From positions 1-64,000 of the forward strand of contig JAEZKU010000067.1 of assembly GCA_023436065.1 (NCBI GenBank): a DNA stretch of 64,000 nucleotides, in the 5' to 3' direction. The position numbers were made by a program, and so were the translations under genes. Origin of the DNA: Bacillota bacterium. Its GTDB lineage: Bacteria; Bacillota; Clostridia; Lachnospirales; Lachnospiraceae. Positions 17,123 to 25,610 of the stretch are shown here, piece by piece (within the stretch, counting starts at the first letter, position 1; each line of letters starts with the position of its first letter). Under the pieces are notes generated by a model that was given only the letters and a program-made list of their open reading frames with translations, was not told where the DNA came from and made no database searches.

Positions 17123-19033
17123 TCATTTGGCTTCCTCCAGACTCTCCATTAGCTTGACAGGGTTTATTATCCTTCCGGTATATTTTTTATTATTATCAGT
17201 AAATTCTCTCTTGTCACCGGTTTCCATTACCTTACTTAAGAAAATTTCAGCAGTAATATCGGGCTTCACCTGACATGCCATTGCATATAAGCCTGCCAGA
17301 TAAGGTTCAACACTGCTCCAGCCACCTTCTCTTGAAAAGGAATAATCATCCAAGCCCGTAGGGCTTGCCATAGTTTTCGATGTCATAGGAACAAGAAGTA
17401 TTTCTTCCGGTTGGTATTTATTAAATTCCTTTTCATAATAGATATCCGTTCCGGTTATATGCTTAATTTGAGAAATCCAATTCTTCCAAGGGATCACATT
17501 ATATGATTCTGCTTCTTCCGGGTTCGCCAATGGATCCCTGTCAAGCCCTTGGTACCAGAATTCATGATTATAGGTCTCAAACAGGTTGCAGCTTATTACG
17601 AAAATTCCTGCTTCTTTAGCCCGTTCAATTGCTGCAGTCACTTCTTGATACCCTTTATTTTCAGGGCAAAAGGACATGGACATAGAAATCGCCCTTATTT
17701 TGTCATCTTCGGGAAGCATCTTATTTATTTCCAGCATTCTGTCAACAGCCTGTGCTACCGGTGTACAATCGATTTCCATCTGATTATTCCCTAAGAAATT
17801 CATGTTGGTCATTCCGATAAAATACAGATCCGCTTCGGGAGCCACACCCAAATTCTTACCTACAGCCAGGGATGCCATTCCGGGTCCATGCATGGATGCC
17901 ATTTCGTCAAAGCAATGAATTTCTTCATACAGCTTTACTCTATCTTTATATTCTTGATGATCTACCAAAAGAGCCTGATCAATCATCCCAATATTTATTC
18001 CCTTACCGGTGATACCCTTTAATTGAAGCTGCCTAATTCCCAATCCTTGATTCATTCCGGTTTCCATAATTTTTTTGGGGTCAAACCCTTCCGGGAGCTT
18101 CTCCGGCCACTTGGTATCTGTATCATAGAAGGAATGTTTTAACTCATTTAAACTATCTACTAAATTTAAATTCGATATATCTTTTTGCCTTAAATCTATT
18201 TCATAATTGCCTTCGCTCTCCTTATATACCGGAAGAGAGTCTAGTTTCTCATTTTTCAAAAAACTCCAATCTGCTATTGGCTGATGTTTTACAATTTTTA
18301 ATGTATTTTCAGGTGATAATAGTGTATTTGCATTCGGCATATTATTTGTTGAGACAACCGCCTGAGTTGGCATTAAATAGATTGCAGCCACTTTGCCTTC
18401 AGCAAAAAACATCCTTACTCCCTGTTTGTTAAGGCAGTAATAACCACTTCCTTTTTTACCATCAATATCCTTGTAAAGTACACCATCTTCATAGTTGCAT
18501 GGTTCACCATCTACTACTTTTATAGGAGTATCAAGTACTTTTAAAGCATCCTCCATGGGTGAGCCAACTTTTACAGTATCTCTATAAATATACCCTGTAT
18601 AATCTTCAATTTCTTCTTCAGCCTGAAACCGAATCTCTGCAACTTTATTGTTATTAATCACAACAGAAAAGCCTTTTTTTATTATAGCCACATATACCTG
18701 AGGAAGATTATCCTTTGTAAAGGTTTCACCTCCCCACATATAGTCCGTGGGACTTCCAAATATTTCAATTACATCCTCCAGAGTTGCGTTATTGATATCA
18801 ATTAGTTCCAGCTTTTTATTAATATCCATTATCTCAGGCTCTGTTACGGAGCTACTTACTACGGTGCTTACCTCACTGTTGGTCTCTTCACTGCCGGTAT
18901 CCTTATTCGTAGCTTGACTGCTCCCAGTGAATACTCCCGAAAGATATAAAGCTCCCAAAAGACATAAAACCCCCAAAATTATTAGTCCAACCAAAAGTAC
19001 CTTTAAATTTACTCCTTTAAACTTATTTAGCAT
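17123..19033 (-). CDS. Membrane-anchored subtilisin-like serine protease (divergent S8)
   Basis: A 636-residue protein. One membrane anchor (about residues 11–33) is followed by a Ser/Thr-rich linker. Two related modules at about 70–140 and 150–222 contain I-F-G-S-P-T-D-Y-x-W and G-K-V-A-A-I, like SmpA/DUF4309-type repeats. The C-terminal half is a subtilase: Asp352 (I-G-M-I-D-Q), His382 (M-H-G-P-G-M-A-S) and Ser573 in G-W-S-S-V-E-P-Y-L-A-G. The last replaces the usual G-T-S-M-A-x-P, so the triad residues remain while the surroundings are atypical. It is likely to act outside the membrane. No signal peptidase site or prodomain cleavage site is obvious; the substrate is unknown. Confidence 0.82.
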   Translation of the reverse strand: MLNKFKGVNLKVLLVGLIILGVLCLLGALYLSGVFTGSSQATNKDTGSEETNSEVSTVVSSSVTEPEIMDINKKLELIDINNATLEDVIEIFGSPTDYMWGGETFTKDNLPQVYVAIIKKGFSVVINNNKVAEIRFQAEEEIEDYTGYIYRDTVKVGSPMEDALKVLDTPIKVVDGEPCNYEDGVLYKDIDGKKGSGYYCLNKQGVRMFFAEGKVAAIYLMPTQAVVSTNNMPNANTLLSPENTLKIVKHQPIADWSFLKNEKLDSLPVYKESEGNYEIDLRQKDISNLNLVDSLNELKHSFYDTDTKWPEKLPEGFDPKKIMETGMNQGLGIRQLQLKGITGKGINIGMIDQALLVDHQEYKDRVKLYEEIHCFDEMASMHGPGMASLAVGKNLGVAPEADLYFIGMTNMNFLGNNQMEIDCTPVAQAVDRMLEINKMLPEDDKIRAISMSMSFCPENKGYQEVTAAIERAKEAGIFVISCNLFETYNHEFWYQGLDRDPLANPEEAESYNVIPWKNWISQIKHITGTDIYYEKEFNKYQPEEILLVPMTSKTMASPTGLDDYSFSREGGWSSVEPYLAGLYAMACQVKPDITAEIFLSKVMETGDKREFTDNNKKYTGRIINPVKLMESLEEAK

Positions 19034-19228
19034 TATTTACTTCTCCTCCCCATAATGAAATTTAACAAACCCATATATTTTCCATAATATTCCTTTGCAT
19101 AATTAGAATATTATCACTCCGAATTACAGATTACAACAGCTTTTTCCATAATTTGAATACTTACCTAGTCCAACTGATAGGTAAACTATGTGATTTGGGA
19201 ATTTTATAATTTAACTATATTATTCATA

Positions 19229-19281
19229 TTGACAAACATCGATATGTCTGATATTATTCATATATTGATAACATTCAATAT
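19229..19281 (+). promoter_or_regulatory. arsR-type promoter and operators
   Basis: TTGACA (19229–19234) and TATTAT (19252–19257) are 17 bases apart. The spacer contains an imperfect palindrome around ATCGAT, and just downstream ATATTGA (19262–19268) and TCAATAT (19275–19281) form a perfect 7-6-7 inverted repeat. This is a typical self-repression layout for an ArsR/SmtB regulator. Confidence 0.7.
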
Positions 19282-19316
19282 CATTGATACATATAAATAT
19301 CTAAGGAGGTAATTCT

Positions 19317-19619
19317 ATGGAGCATTCATATGCAGAATATGTTCCTGCAATTAAGGCTATGTCAGATGAAACACGATTAAAGATTATTGATATGTTATCA
19401 TGGGGAGAAATGTGCGCATGCGATATATTAAAAGAACTCAGCATTTCCCAATCCACTCTCAGCTATCATATGAAGATATTATCTGAAAGCGGTCTTGTGA
19501 ATGCTGTACGTGATGGGGCTTGGATGAGGTATACTCTGAACAAAGAAAAAACAGATGTGCTCAATGCTTTCTTTACATGTATAACAAATGGCAAAGTAGA
19601 TTGTATATGTAAAAAATGA
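19317..19619 (+). CDS. ArsR/SmtB-family metal(loid)-responsive repressor
   Basis: A 100-residue winged-helix regulator: A-I-K-A-M-S-D-E-T-R-L-K-I-I at the start, the recognition region I-S-Q-S-T-L-S-Y-H-M-K-I-L at about 46–58, and a beta-wing after that. E-M-C-A-C-D at residues 31–36 matches the E-L-C-V-C-D type alpha-3 metalloid site of ArsR; two further Cys near the C-terminus (C-I-C-K-K) could join. It is expected to leave DNA on binding As(III), Sb(III) or a similar soft metal. A near-perfect AAGGAGG lies upstream. No efflux gene follows; the next gene encodes a tiny Cys-rich membrane peptide. Confidence 0.92.
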   Translation: MEHSYAEYVPAIKAMSDETRLKIIDMLSWGEMCACDILKELSISQSTLSYHMKILSESGLVNAVRDGAWMRYTLNKEKTDVLNAFFTCITNGKVDCICKK

Positions 19620-19640
19620 TCAGGAAAGGAGAAGATCAAT

Positions 19641-19784
19641 ATGATGTCTATAGTTTTATTAATATTTTTATTAATACTTTTATTCATTCTATCACCAGCT
19701 AAATCACATAAGAACGACTCTTATGAGGAATATTGTAGAATGGAGTGCTGGAGCAGAAACTGGCCATGCTGTAGGACCAACTAA
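19641..19784 (+). CDS. 47-residue Cys-rich membrane peptide in the arsR operon
   Basis: A short frame directly after arsR (21 bases apart) with AAAGGAG about ten bases before the ATG. Residues 3–20 form one strongly hydrophobic helix; the tail holds four Cys (C-R-M-E-C, then C-C near the end) with Trp and Arg. Such a peptide could anchor at the membrane and bind a soft metal through its Cys residues. Support comes from the good ribosome binding site, operon position and a sensible membrane helix plus soluble tail; no homologue is known to me. Function is inference. Confidence 0.6.
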   Translation: MMSIVLLIFLLILLFILSPAKSHKNDSYEEYCRMECWSRNWPCCRTN

Positions 19785-19868
19785 TTTATAAAGAGCTCAT
19801 ACAATTATATTACCGGTTCTTCACATATGCTATGGGTTACTTCTATTGGTACCCCCATTTTTTTCACT

Positions 19869-19928
19869 AACATATTGATGGTTATCGATATGTATTTATA
19901 ATATCATATCGATAACCACAGATATGTT
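19869..19928. repeat. Long inverted repeat resembling the arsR operator
   Basis: GGTTATCGATATG (19880–19892) and its exact complement (19905–19917) face each other across 12 bases, and outer bases AACATAT…ATATGTT extend the pairing to 19869–19928. The arms share ATCGATATG with the spacer of the arsR promoter. It lies three bases beyond the end of the flavodoxin gene. It could be a second ArsR-type binding site or a terminator; no T-run follows on either side. Confidence 0.65.
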
Positions 19929-19931
19929 TGT

Positions 19932-20465
19932 CTAAGCTATCTTTACAAGTGTTTGTATATAATCTAATAACGGAACAATATACTCTCTGGAGGATATATC
20001 GTATGAATGTCCGATGGCTTGTTCGCAACCGGCTTCTACTGAGCTTTTATCTTTTTTATTACCCAGCATTTTAGCAAGTGCTTTCATAATTAATTTGTCG
20101 CCGATATTCATATTCTCATAGTTCAGGCCTGCCGGCATATAAAAATGCGGAATTGCAAGCAGCTCTTCCTCTGTAAAACTGGCTTTCATTATCGCACGAA
20201 TAACATCCTCTGCTTCTATGGGGGTGGCTCCGGTTGCATAGACCACCAATCGAGCATGATCTGGCAGTAATTCTTTTATTTTTTTCAACCCATCAATTTT
20301 TCCCGCATGTATGCGACTCCCAAAAACAATTAGATCATATGCAGAAAGAGAAGCTTTTGAGGCATTATCATAATTCGCGATATCGAACTTGGTCGCTTCT
20401 TGAATCCATTCTGCATATTTCTTTGTAAATCCTGTTTTTGATTTATATACTACGATAGTTTTCAT
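19932..20465 (-). CDS. Flavodoxin-domain protein (HemG/protoporphyrinogen oxidase-like)
   Basis: A 177-residue flavodoxin-fold protein. The FMN phosphate-binding loop near the start is Y-K-S-K-T-G-F-T-K-K, followed by D-L-I-V-F-G-S-R-I-H-A-G, which resembles HemG-type flavodoxins more than small electron-transfer flavodoxins. The frame is open to 20495, but ATG 20465 has GGAAGGT six bases upstream and puts the FMN loop at the normal position. It is cytoplasmic; the likely role is electron transfer or quinone/porphyrin redox chemistry. It converges on the arsR operon, with the inverted repeat between. Confidence 0.85.
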   Translation of the reverse strand: MKTIVVYKSKTGFTKKYAEWIQEATKFDIANYDNASKASLSAYDLIVFGSRIHAGKIDGLKKIKELLPDHARLVVYATGATPIEAEDVIRAIMKASFTEEELLAIPHFYMPAGLNYENMNIGDKLIMKALAKMLGNKKDKSSVEAGCEQAIGHSYDISSREYIVPLLDYIQTLVKIA

Positions 20466-20547
20466 ACTCGTACCTTCCAATTCCATAATTATCATTCGTT
20501 AAGCTATACATGATCAATTTTCAAACCATAGCTATTGTTATCACTAT

Positions 20548-20907
20548 CTATTTTAATACAACATCAATCAAAGCAACTACGGCTATAAAAACCCCACCTG
20601 CACAGAGCATAAAAATCATAAAGCTTGCGCTTTTGTTTCGATTCTTATAATTCTCTTCCGTAATTTCATTTACTGATTTTGCTCCCACACTTTTTGATAT
20701 AAAGTAATTTGCATCTCTTGAGTTGTTACTGTTACCGATCACGGATAACATACCAATTAACATGCATATGATTCCTATATAAAGTAAGATATCATTCATT
20801 CTCATCTTAGAAAAATATGAAATGATGAAAGCAAGTCCTGCTAAAATTCCATCCACTATGAAAACCTTAAGAATATACTTCCCAATCCTCTTAAATAATC
20901 CCTTCAT
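20548..20907 (-). CDS. Small three-helix membrane protein, function unknown
   Basis: 119 residues with three predicted membrane helices (about 12–30, 38–57 and 93–117) and a polar loop of about 30 residues between helices 2 and 3. The N-terminus is basic, so it should stay inside. I recognise no family. It stands alone between the flavodoxin and the AAC(3)-like gene, both leftward. Confidence 0.65.
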   Translation of the reverse strand: MKGLFKRIGKYILKVFIVDGILAGLAFIISYFSKMRMNDILLYIGIICMLIGMLSVIGNSNNSRDANYFISKSVGAKSVNEITEENYKNRNKSASFMIFMLCAGGVFIAVVALIDVVLK

Positions 20908-20981
20908 TCACTATTCCCCCATTATACTCAATATTTATTTATATGATAATAATTTCTTTACCCCTACTCCGTGTCATTATT

Positions 20982-21776
20982 TCAGGTTCTATAATAAGCT
21001 TCCGGGATTTCCTCCTCACTGATACACAAATCATGATCTGTCTTCTCCCATAATCCACGTATCACATCAGCACATTTCACAGCATCACAGCAGTATACAA
21101 GCGCGTCTCCAAGCTTTGAATAAGTGACAGCGCCAAGCTCCTCCAACGGCTTTTTGTAATTTGGATAGAATTCCGAACAGCAATTAGTTAGCCCCTTTGT
21201 AAAATGAGTGTGAAAGGGAGGTGTGATATATGTATTGCCTTTTTCGTCCTTAATGGTGATCGTAAAAACTTTCTCGTTAAGCCGATCCGGTATATGTAAC
21301 ATTTCATCAACTGCATGAAAGTATGTATTTCTATTGTGCCCCACTCCAATGAGCAGGATTTTTGCATGCTCATCGTATAGCCTTGACCAGCAACCACCGA
21401 TCGGTGCAGGAGATGCAGACATTTCTTCCCCTTTCACATACTCCCTTGCTCTCTTTCCAAAAGCCACGATTGAATGAGTCGGATGGAGGGAACGTACCCC
21501 GTCCTTGCGTTTTACAGCTACGCATGGCAGTACACCGAGGCATGGCATTGAAGTCTTCACATTATAAAAGGGCTTATTAGCACCAACTTCATCCCAGGTA
21601 TGTGTGGGAACTAGGAATAATCCATCGTGAAGATACTCGCAAAAAGCATCAATCAGCATATCCGCACCACCATCCAGTACCCCGATTGCTTTTAAGGATG
21701 TATGTATCATTACAGTATCGTCGTGTTTTACCCCAATCTCCTCCAGAAACTCAATAACATCATTTTTACTAATCAT
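20982..21776 (-). CDS. AAC(3)-family aminoglycoside N-acetyltransferase-like protein
   Basis: A 264-residue member of the AAC(3)/YokD antibiotic acetyltransferase fold. Visible marks are M-I-H-T-S-L-K-A-I-G near residue 23, L-F-L-V-P-T-H-T-W, R-S-L-H-P-T-H-S-I-V-A-F-G in the middle, and L-L-I-G-V-G-H-N-R-N-T followed by H-A-V-D-E. These carry the acetyl-CoA and active-site residues. Family members transfer acetyl to the 3-amino group of 2-deoxystreptamine aminoglycosides, but many chromosomal ones have no proven resistance activity, so the substrate here is open. It is cytoplasmic and monocistronic in appearance. Confidence 0.88.
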   Translation of the reverse strand: MISKNDVIEFLEEIGVKHDDTVMIHTSLKAIGVLDGGADMLIDAFCEYLHDGLFLVPTHTWDEVGANKPFYNVKTSMPCLGVLPCVAVKRKDGVRSLHPTHSIVAFGKRAREYVKGEEMSASPAPIGGCWSRLYDEHAKILLIGVGHNRNTYFHAVDEMLHIPDRLNEKVFTITIKDEKGNTYITPPFHTHFTKGLTNCCSEFYPNYKKPLEELGAVTYSKLGDALVYCCDAVKCADVIRGLWEKTDHDLCISEEEIPEAYYRT

Positions 21777-21807
21777 ACTTTCCTTCTCCCCCTAATTGCA
21801 CTCCTAT

Positions 21808-22437
21808 TCATCTGCCAAAGATATTTATTACACCATGCAACAGAATTGTTGAGTAACAATTCTTTGTTTTTAGTCGAACAATTCCCAATACAATTCCAAA
21901 ACATAAACCCGTGAGGACTTTCCACATCATCGCTTGGAGTAAACCTTCATTCACCCGAAAAGCTATGGAGCTGATATAACCAAAATGCCACAATGCGAAA
22001 AGAACCGTCGAAGTAATATAAGTCTTCCACTTGTTTGAAAAGACTGCATTTAGCTTGTTCCATACAAATCCACGGAAAATCAGCTCTTCAAATACCGGAG
22101 TAACAATACTGCTGTAAACAAGCAAGGTGATAGGCTGAATACTACCGGTATAATTAGATGGTGTAGCGATCAGCAGTATGGCAGCCAGAATGGAGGCACA
22201 GACATAAACCTTGCTGAACCTGGCCGGGAACACAGAAAGATTGATACCTTGCTTTCGAGCGGTTATTGATATACAGATCGTTAATACGATCATGCCAAGC
22301 ATTGCAGCCATATGATCCGAATAATCAGTCCTTGGTACCAGAAGAAAGACACCTTGCTGAATCACGAATAACAAAATCTGAATGAATGCCAATAATACAA
22401 TAATTGCACAGATAGATTTCAGTTTTTTGGACTTCAA
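21808..22437 (-). CDS. CPBP-family intramembrane metalloprotease
   Basis: A 209-residue multi-helix membrane protein with the three CPBP (CAAX protease and bacteriocin-processing) motifs: E-E-L-I-F-R-G near residue 143, F-A-L-W-H-F-G near 167 and H-G-V-I-N near 201. These supply the Glu and His residues of the metal site. Such proteins process prenylated or bacteriocin-like peptides or have immunity roles; the target here is unknown. A second CPBP protein is encoded at 46754. Confidence 0.88.
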   Translation of the reverse strand: MKSKKLKSICAIIVLLAFIQILLFVIQQGVFLLVPRTDYSDHMAAMLGMIVLTICISITARKQGINLSVFPARFSKVYVCASILAAILLIATPSNYTGSIQPITLLVYSSIVTPVFEELIFRGFVWNKLNAVFSNKWKTYITSTVLFALWHFGYISSIAFRVNEGLLQAMMWKVLTGLCFGIVLGIVRLKTKNCYSTILLHGVINIFGR

Positions 22438-22488
22438 TCCATCTCACCCCCTTAATCAATTTGTTCTCTCAATCCCTACCCATGTATG

Positions 22489-22854
22489 CTACTTTTTATC
22501 CTGATAGGCATAAGAAAAATTAATTGGAGGCGACGTAACTGACAGATAGACAAACTCCTTCGTTGAATTGTTTAGTAATCCATGAACATCTTGATCTGCA
22601 AAGCGCACCACATCGCCGGCATGGAATTCCTTAGTTTCGTCATTGGCTAATAATAATTGACCTTCCCCTTGCAGTGCATACCAGATTTGTTCTGATGTTT
22701 CATGGATATGCCTTGGCTGACAGGCTCCTGCTTCTAAATGTACCTCTGTAATAGTTACTCTGACGCTTTCAGAGTTTTCAGGATTTAATAATTGCCTTGA
22801 AACAACACCGGGATTTGATAATATTTTGATATCCTTCTGACTAATAAACTCCAT
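22489..22854 (-). CDS. Cupin-domain protein
   Basis: A 121-residue single-domain cupin. Motif 1 reads P-R-H-I-H-E-T-S-E-Q-I-W-Y-A-L-Q-G-E-G near residue 52, with the metal-binding H-x-H…E set. Motif 2 is F-H-A-G-D-V-V-R-F near 81 followed by H in D-V-H-G-L. It likely binds a metal and a small ligand in the cytoplasm; enzyme or sensor cannot be told apart. Followed leftward by the CPBP gene. Confidence 0.88.
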   Translation of the reverse strand: MEFISQKDIKILSNPGVVSRQLLNPENSESVRVTITEVHLEAGACQPRHIHETSEQIWYALQGEGQLLLANDETKEFHAGDVVRFADQDVHGLLNNSTKEFVYLSVTSPPINFSYAYQDKK

Positions 22855-22874
22855 GCCATTCTCCTTCCATGCAT

Positions 22875-23888
22875 CTATTGAGTGATTTCGAACTCATAAT
22901 TCATATTATAGGTACGCACATATAGTACATTATCTTTCTGAATGATATATTCTGCGGCTGATTTCAATGGTATCTTATCTATAATCTTGCCGCTTGAAGT
23001 ATCAATCTGATACAAGAAATCGGGTTCATCCGTAAATCCGTATCCACTGATAATAACATCATTAATTAGCTGAAAATTGCGTGCATTGCTTACCAACGGT
23101 TCAGTTCTCCACAGTATGGACATATCCGACAGATCAATTGCCGTTAGATAGGCATTCATTTGATTAGAGCTCTTCGCATAGGTGTTATGACTATGCGCGA
23201 TATACAGAATATCATCCTTTATCGTCGCCCAATTGATTCTCTGCTGAATATAATCAAAGTCCTCCGATATATATTCCGGTGTATAGCGATAATTTGAAAA
23301 GTCCAGCGTATAAATAAGCACGAAAGAATTCTTGTCATAGATATTCAAAATATAACCTTCGCTAAAGTCCGATCCATATGTACAGTAAATATAAGAATCA
23401 TCATAAAATGTAGAAGTGGCAATTAAGTTGTCCCACTGTTGTGCAATTTCGTCCGGCAGATTACCGGTGGTATTCATAAAGGAATTGGGCACCTCATAAG
23501 CGTTATAGATGAGATCATTATCTGTGAACCATTTGTCAACATCCGTGATATCATTGGAAGCACTTGAGATCATCGTTAACTGAATGGGGTTTGTATCCTC
23601 CGGTTTTACCCTGTCTGATAAATAATAGCTGAATGGAGGTGTCTCTAAGATAACAGGAATGCTATTGTTAATATCGTCTGTTACTGCAGGTGTAATGCTT
23701 TCTTCGATTGGCTGTGTAGGTACTGTAGTAACACTGATTTCATCTTCCTTATTCTTCTCTTCATTAACAGCTTGTGTAGTAGGATTGTTTGCCTCCTGAG
23801 CTGTATCCACTGCTGTTTCCTTTTTACAAGCGCTAAATGTAATACCGATTAGTAATGCAAATATTATTACTGTCATTCTTTGTTTCAT
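22875..23888 (-). CDS. Lipoprotein with beta-propeller-like C-terminus
   Basis: A 337-residue lipoprotein: signal helix ending in I-T-F-S-A-C (Cys 20 to be lipidated), then a Thr/Glu-rich linker to about residue 75. The remainder shows repeated strand pairs of the PQQ/WD type (for example Y-I-Y-C-T-Y-G-S, I-L-Y-I-A-H-S, I-D-T-S-S-G-K-I), ending exactly in an N-V-L-Y-V-R-T strand. It is anchored on the outer face of the membrane; the ligand or partner is unknown. Confidence 0.8.
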   Translation of the reverse strand: MKQRMTVIIFALLIGITFSACKKETAVDTAQEANNPTTQAVNEEKNKEDEISVTTVPTQPIEESITPAVTDDINNSIPVILETPPFSYYLSDRVKPEDTNPIQLTMISSASNDITDVDKWFTDNDLIYNAYEVPNSFMNTTGNLPDEIAQQWDNLIATSTFYDDSYIYCTYGSDFSEGYILNIYDKNSFVLIYTLDFSNYRYTPEYISEDFDYIQQRINWATIKDDILYIAHSHNTYAKSSNQMNAYLTAIDLSDMSILWRTEPLVSNARNFQLINDVIISGYGFTDEPDFLYQIDTSSGKIIDKIPLKSAAEYIIQKDNVLYVRTYNMNYEFEITQ

Positions 23889-23942
23889 ATTAATTCCCTC
23901 CGGTCTTATTATTTATGCGGTTAGTATGCTCTCCGTAAGCTT

Positions 23943-24419
23943 TTATTCTGTAACCTTCAAATAGTAGAATACCTTATCCTGATTATCTCGCTGTCTGTTC
24001 CATGCATCTTCAATGGCATCCTTAACATTTTTCGCATCTTGAAAGTCATTCCCCCTTTTCTTACAATGCTCTGCAAGCAATTCATCACTAATATCAAGAT
24101 ATACAATTACTTCGGCATCTAAAAGTATCAAAGAAAATATTGGCTGGCCGGCTTTAATCGCTACTCTTTCTTTAACAAGCTTCCTTGTAAAATCCCCGAT
24201 TTCTCTCGTCCATGGTTTCTGACAGATAAATGCTTCTTCCTCCTTAGTCAGCTGAGGCCATAATGCCTCATCCATATCGACGGTTCCGGGTATCTGCTTT
24301 TGTAAGGTTGATTTTCCACAGCAGATAGTTCCCAAGACACATATTCTATCATTCTTATGCTTATCAAAGATTGCATATAAAGCATTGATTGTTTCCTGTG
24401 CCGTTGTTTTTATCGCCAT
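23943..24419 (-). CDS. P-loop kinase-like protein
   Basis: 158 residues with a Walker A loop G-T-I-C-C-G-K-S-T at about 30–38 and a following T-V-D-M-D-E strand that could be the catalytic Asp. V-I-V-Y-L-D-I-S resembles the core strand of nucleoside/shikimate-type small kinases, with R-G-N-D-F as a possible lid. It probably phosphorylates a small molecule in the cytoplasm, but no specific family is recognised. It sits alone between the lipoprotein and a GNAT gene. Confidence 0.75.
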   Translation of the reverse strand: MAIKTTAQETINALYAIFDKHKNDRICVLGTICCGKSTLQKQIPGTVDMDEALWPQLTKEEEAFICQKPWTREIGDFTRKLVKERVAIKAGQPIFSLILLDAEVIVYLDISDELLAEHCKKRGNDFQDAKNVKDAIEDAWNRQRDNQDKVFYYLKVTE

Positions 24420-24536
24420 CCTGGTCTATTCCTTTCGCGTCTTCTTTATAAACTCTTATGCATCATAAAGATACAGGAGCGTACGCTTACTTCGCAGTTG
24501 ATAAATATTGCGAGGCATCCTAACAGTAGATTATGC

Positions 24537-24986
24537 TTATTCGGTACAATGAAGTGATTTACCCATCATAACCATGCTATTCCAACTTTCAAAACGTCTT
24601 TTTTGATAAAAAGCTTCTGTTTCATCAGTTCGTGATGTAAAAAGATATACTACATCAACGCCTTTTTCCAATAACCGCTTTTCAAATTCATTTAGTAAAT
24701 GTGTACCAATACCTGTTCCTCTAAGACTAAGGCGGACGCAGAACTCTTTAATGTTGAAATGATTACAATCGTAAAAGTACTCCATATTACCAAGAATCAT
24801 TCCACAGATTACATTTTCTTCTAGGCAAACAAGTCCAAAGAAGCCTTCGCAATTCATCATTTGAACAAGCCTTTTACTTACAGTCTCGATTGTCCATTTA
24901 TCATTCCAAGGCGGTGCATTAAAAGCTTCAACATACATTTTTGCAATCTCTGGTAAATGGCTTTTAGTTATCACTTCATAGTTCAT
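24537..24986 (-). CDS. GNAT-family N-acetyltransferase
   Basis: 149 residues, one GNAT domain. The acetyl-CoA loop is R-L-S-L-R-G-T-G-I-G-T-H-L-L at about 88–101, preceded by the strand F-N-I-K-E-F-C-V and followed by F-T-S-R-T-D-E-T-E-A-F-Y-Q-K-R-R-F, a normal C-terminal motif B. Its N-terminal A-F-N-A-P-P-W resembles aminoglycoside-6'-type GNATs, but the substrate cannot be fixed. Confidence 0.88.
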   Translation of the reverse strand: MNYEVITKSHLPEIAKMYVEAFNAPPWNDKWTIETVSKRLVQMMNCEGFFGLVCLEENVICGMILGNMEYFYDCNHFNIKEFCVRLSLRGTGIGTHLLNEFEKRLLEKGVDVVYLFTSRTDETEAFYQKRRFESWNSMVMMGKSLHCTE

Positions 24987-25199
24987 ATATTAAAACCTCC
25001 TGAAGAAATTATAAATTTTCTGCTTCTCAATTTGTAACCATTGTGACACTGTTTCTAAATAATTCGACATATAACCTTACATTATATACTAATAAATCAA
25101 TCTAATTAAATAAAGAGTAACCGACAATTTATTTTCAAATTTACTTATGTATAATAATTATCTACTTTTCTTATTACCTCAAAATGCATAATTATCTGA
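24987..25199. other. Non-coding gap
   Basis: About 210 AT-rich bases between two leftward genes. No gene or clear hairpin is visible; it presumably holds the promoter of the GNAT gene. Confidence 0.5.
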
Positions 25200-25526
25200 C
25201 TAAGCATTAAGATACTCCAAATAATTAACCCTTTTTCCAGTCGTTATAGCGTATTCTATTTCACTTTTTGTGCTTTCGCCTATATATCCGTTTTTGTTAA
25301 TCACATAAATTTCATCAGACATATCGATTTTTCTTTTATGTATATCGTCAAGCATTACTTTAATTTCAGGAGTGATGACATTTTCAAACTCACCATCAGC
25401 ATGTCCAAACAATCCTACTGAAATAACTATATTCCCTTCTAGAGTTAATTGTTTTTGTACTTTCAAGAACTCATCTTTAAACCTCGTACTCCCGCACAGA
25501 GTTATTACTTTATACTTTCCTACCAT
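25200..25526 (-). CDS. Nucleoside 2-deoxyribosyltransferase-like protein
   Basis: 108 residues of Rossmann type: V-I-T-L-C-G-S-T-R-F near the start, then D-E-I-Y-V-I-N-K-N-G-Y-I-G-E-S-T-K-S-E-I-E-Y-A, as in small nucleoside 2-deoxyribosyltransferase-like proteins (Glu as possible nucleophile). The first in-frame ATG overlaps the GGAGG signal, so the second ATG at 25526 (M-V-G-K-Y) is the real start. Function is uncertain; proteins like this are often fused to or found near nucleotide-salvage genes, which is not seen here. Confidence 0.75.
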   Translation of the reverse strand: MVGKYKVITLCGSTRFKDEFLKVQKQLTLEGNIVISVGLFGHADGEFENVITPEIKVMLDDIHKRKIDMSDEIYVINKNGYIGESTKSEIEYAITTGKRVNYLEYLNA

Positions 25527-25610
25527 AATATCCTCCATTTAGTTTGTTTATGTAACTATTGTATGACACTGTTGGTTAAGACTGTGAACCATTATTTTCT
25601 CTGCAAAGTT

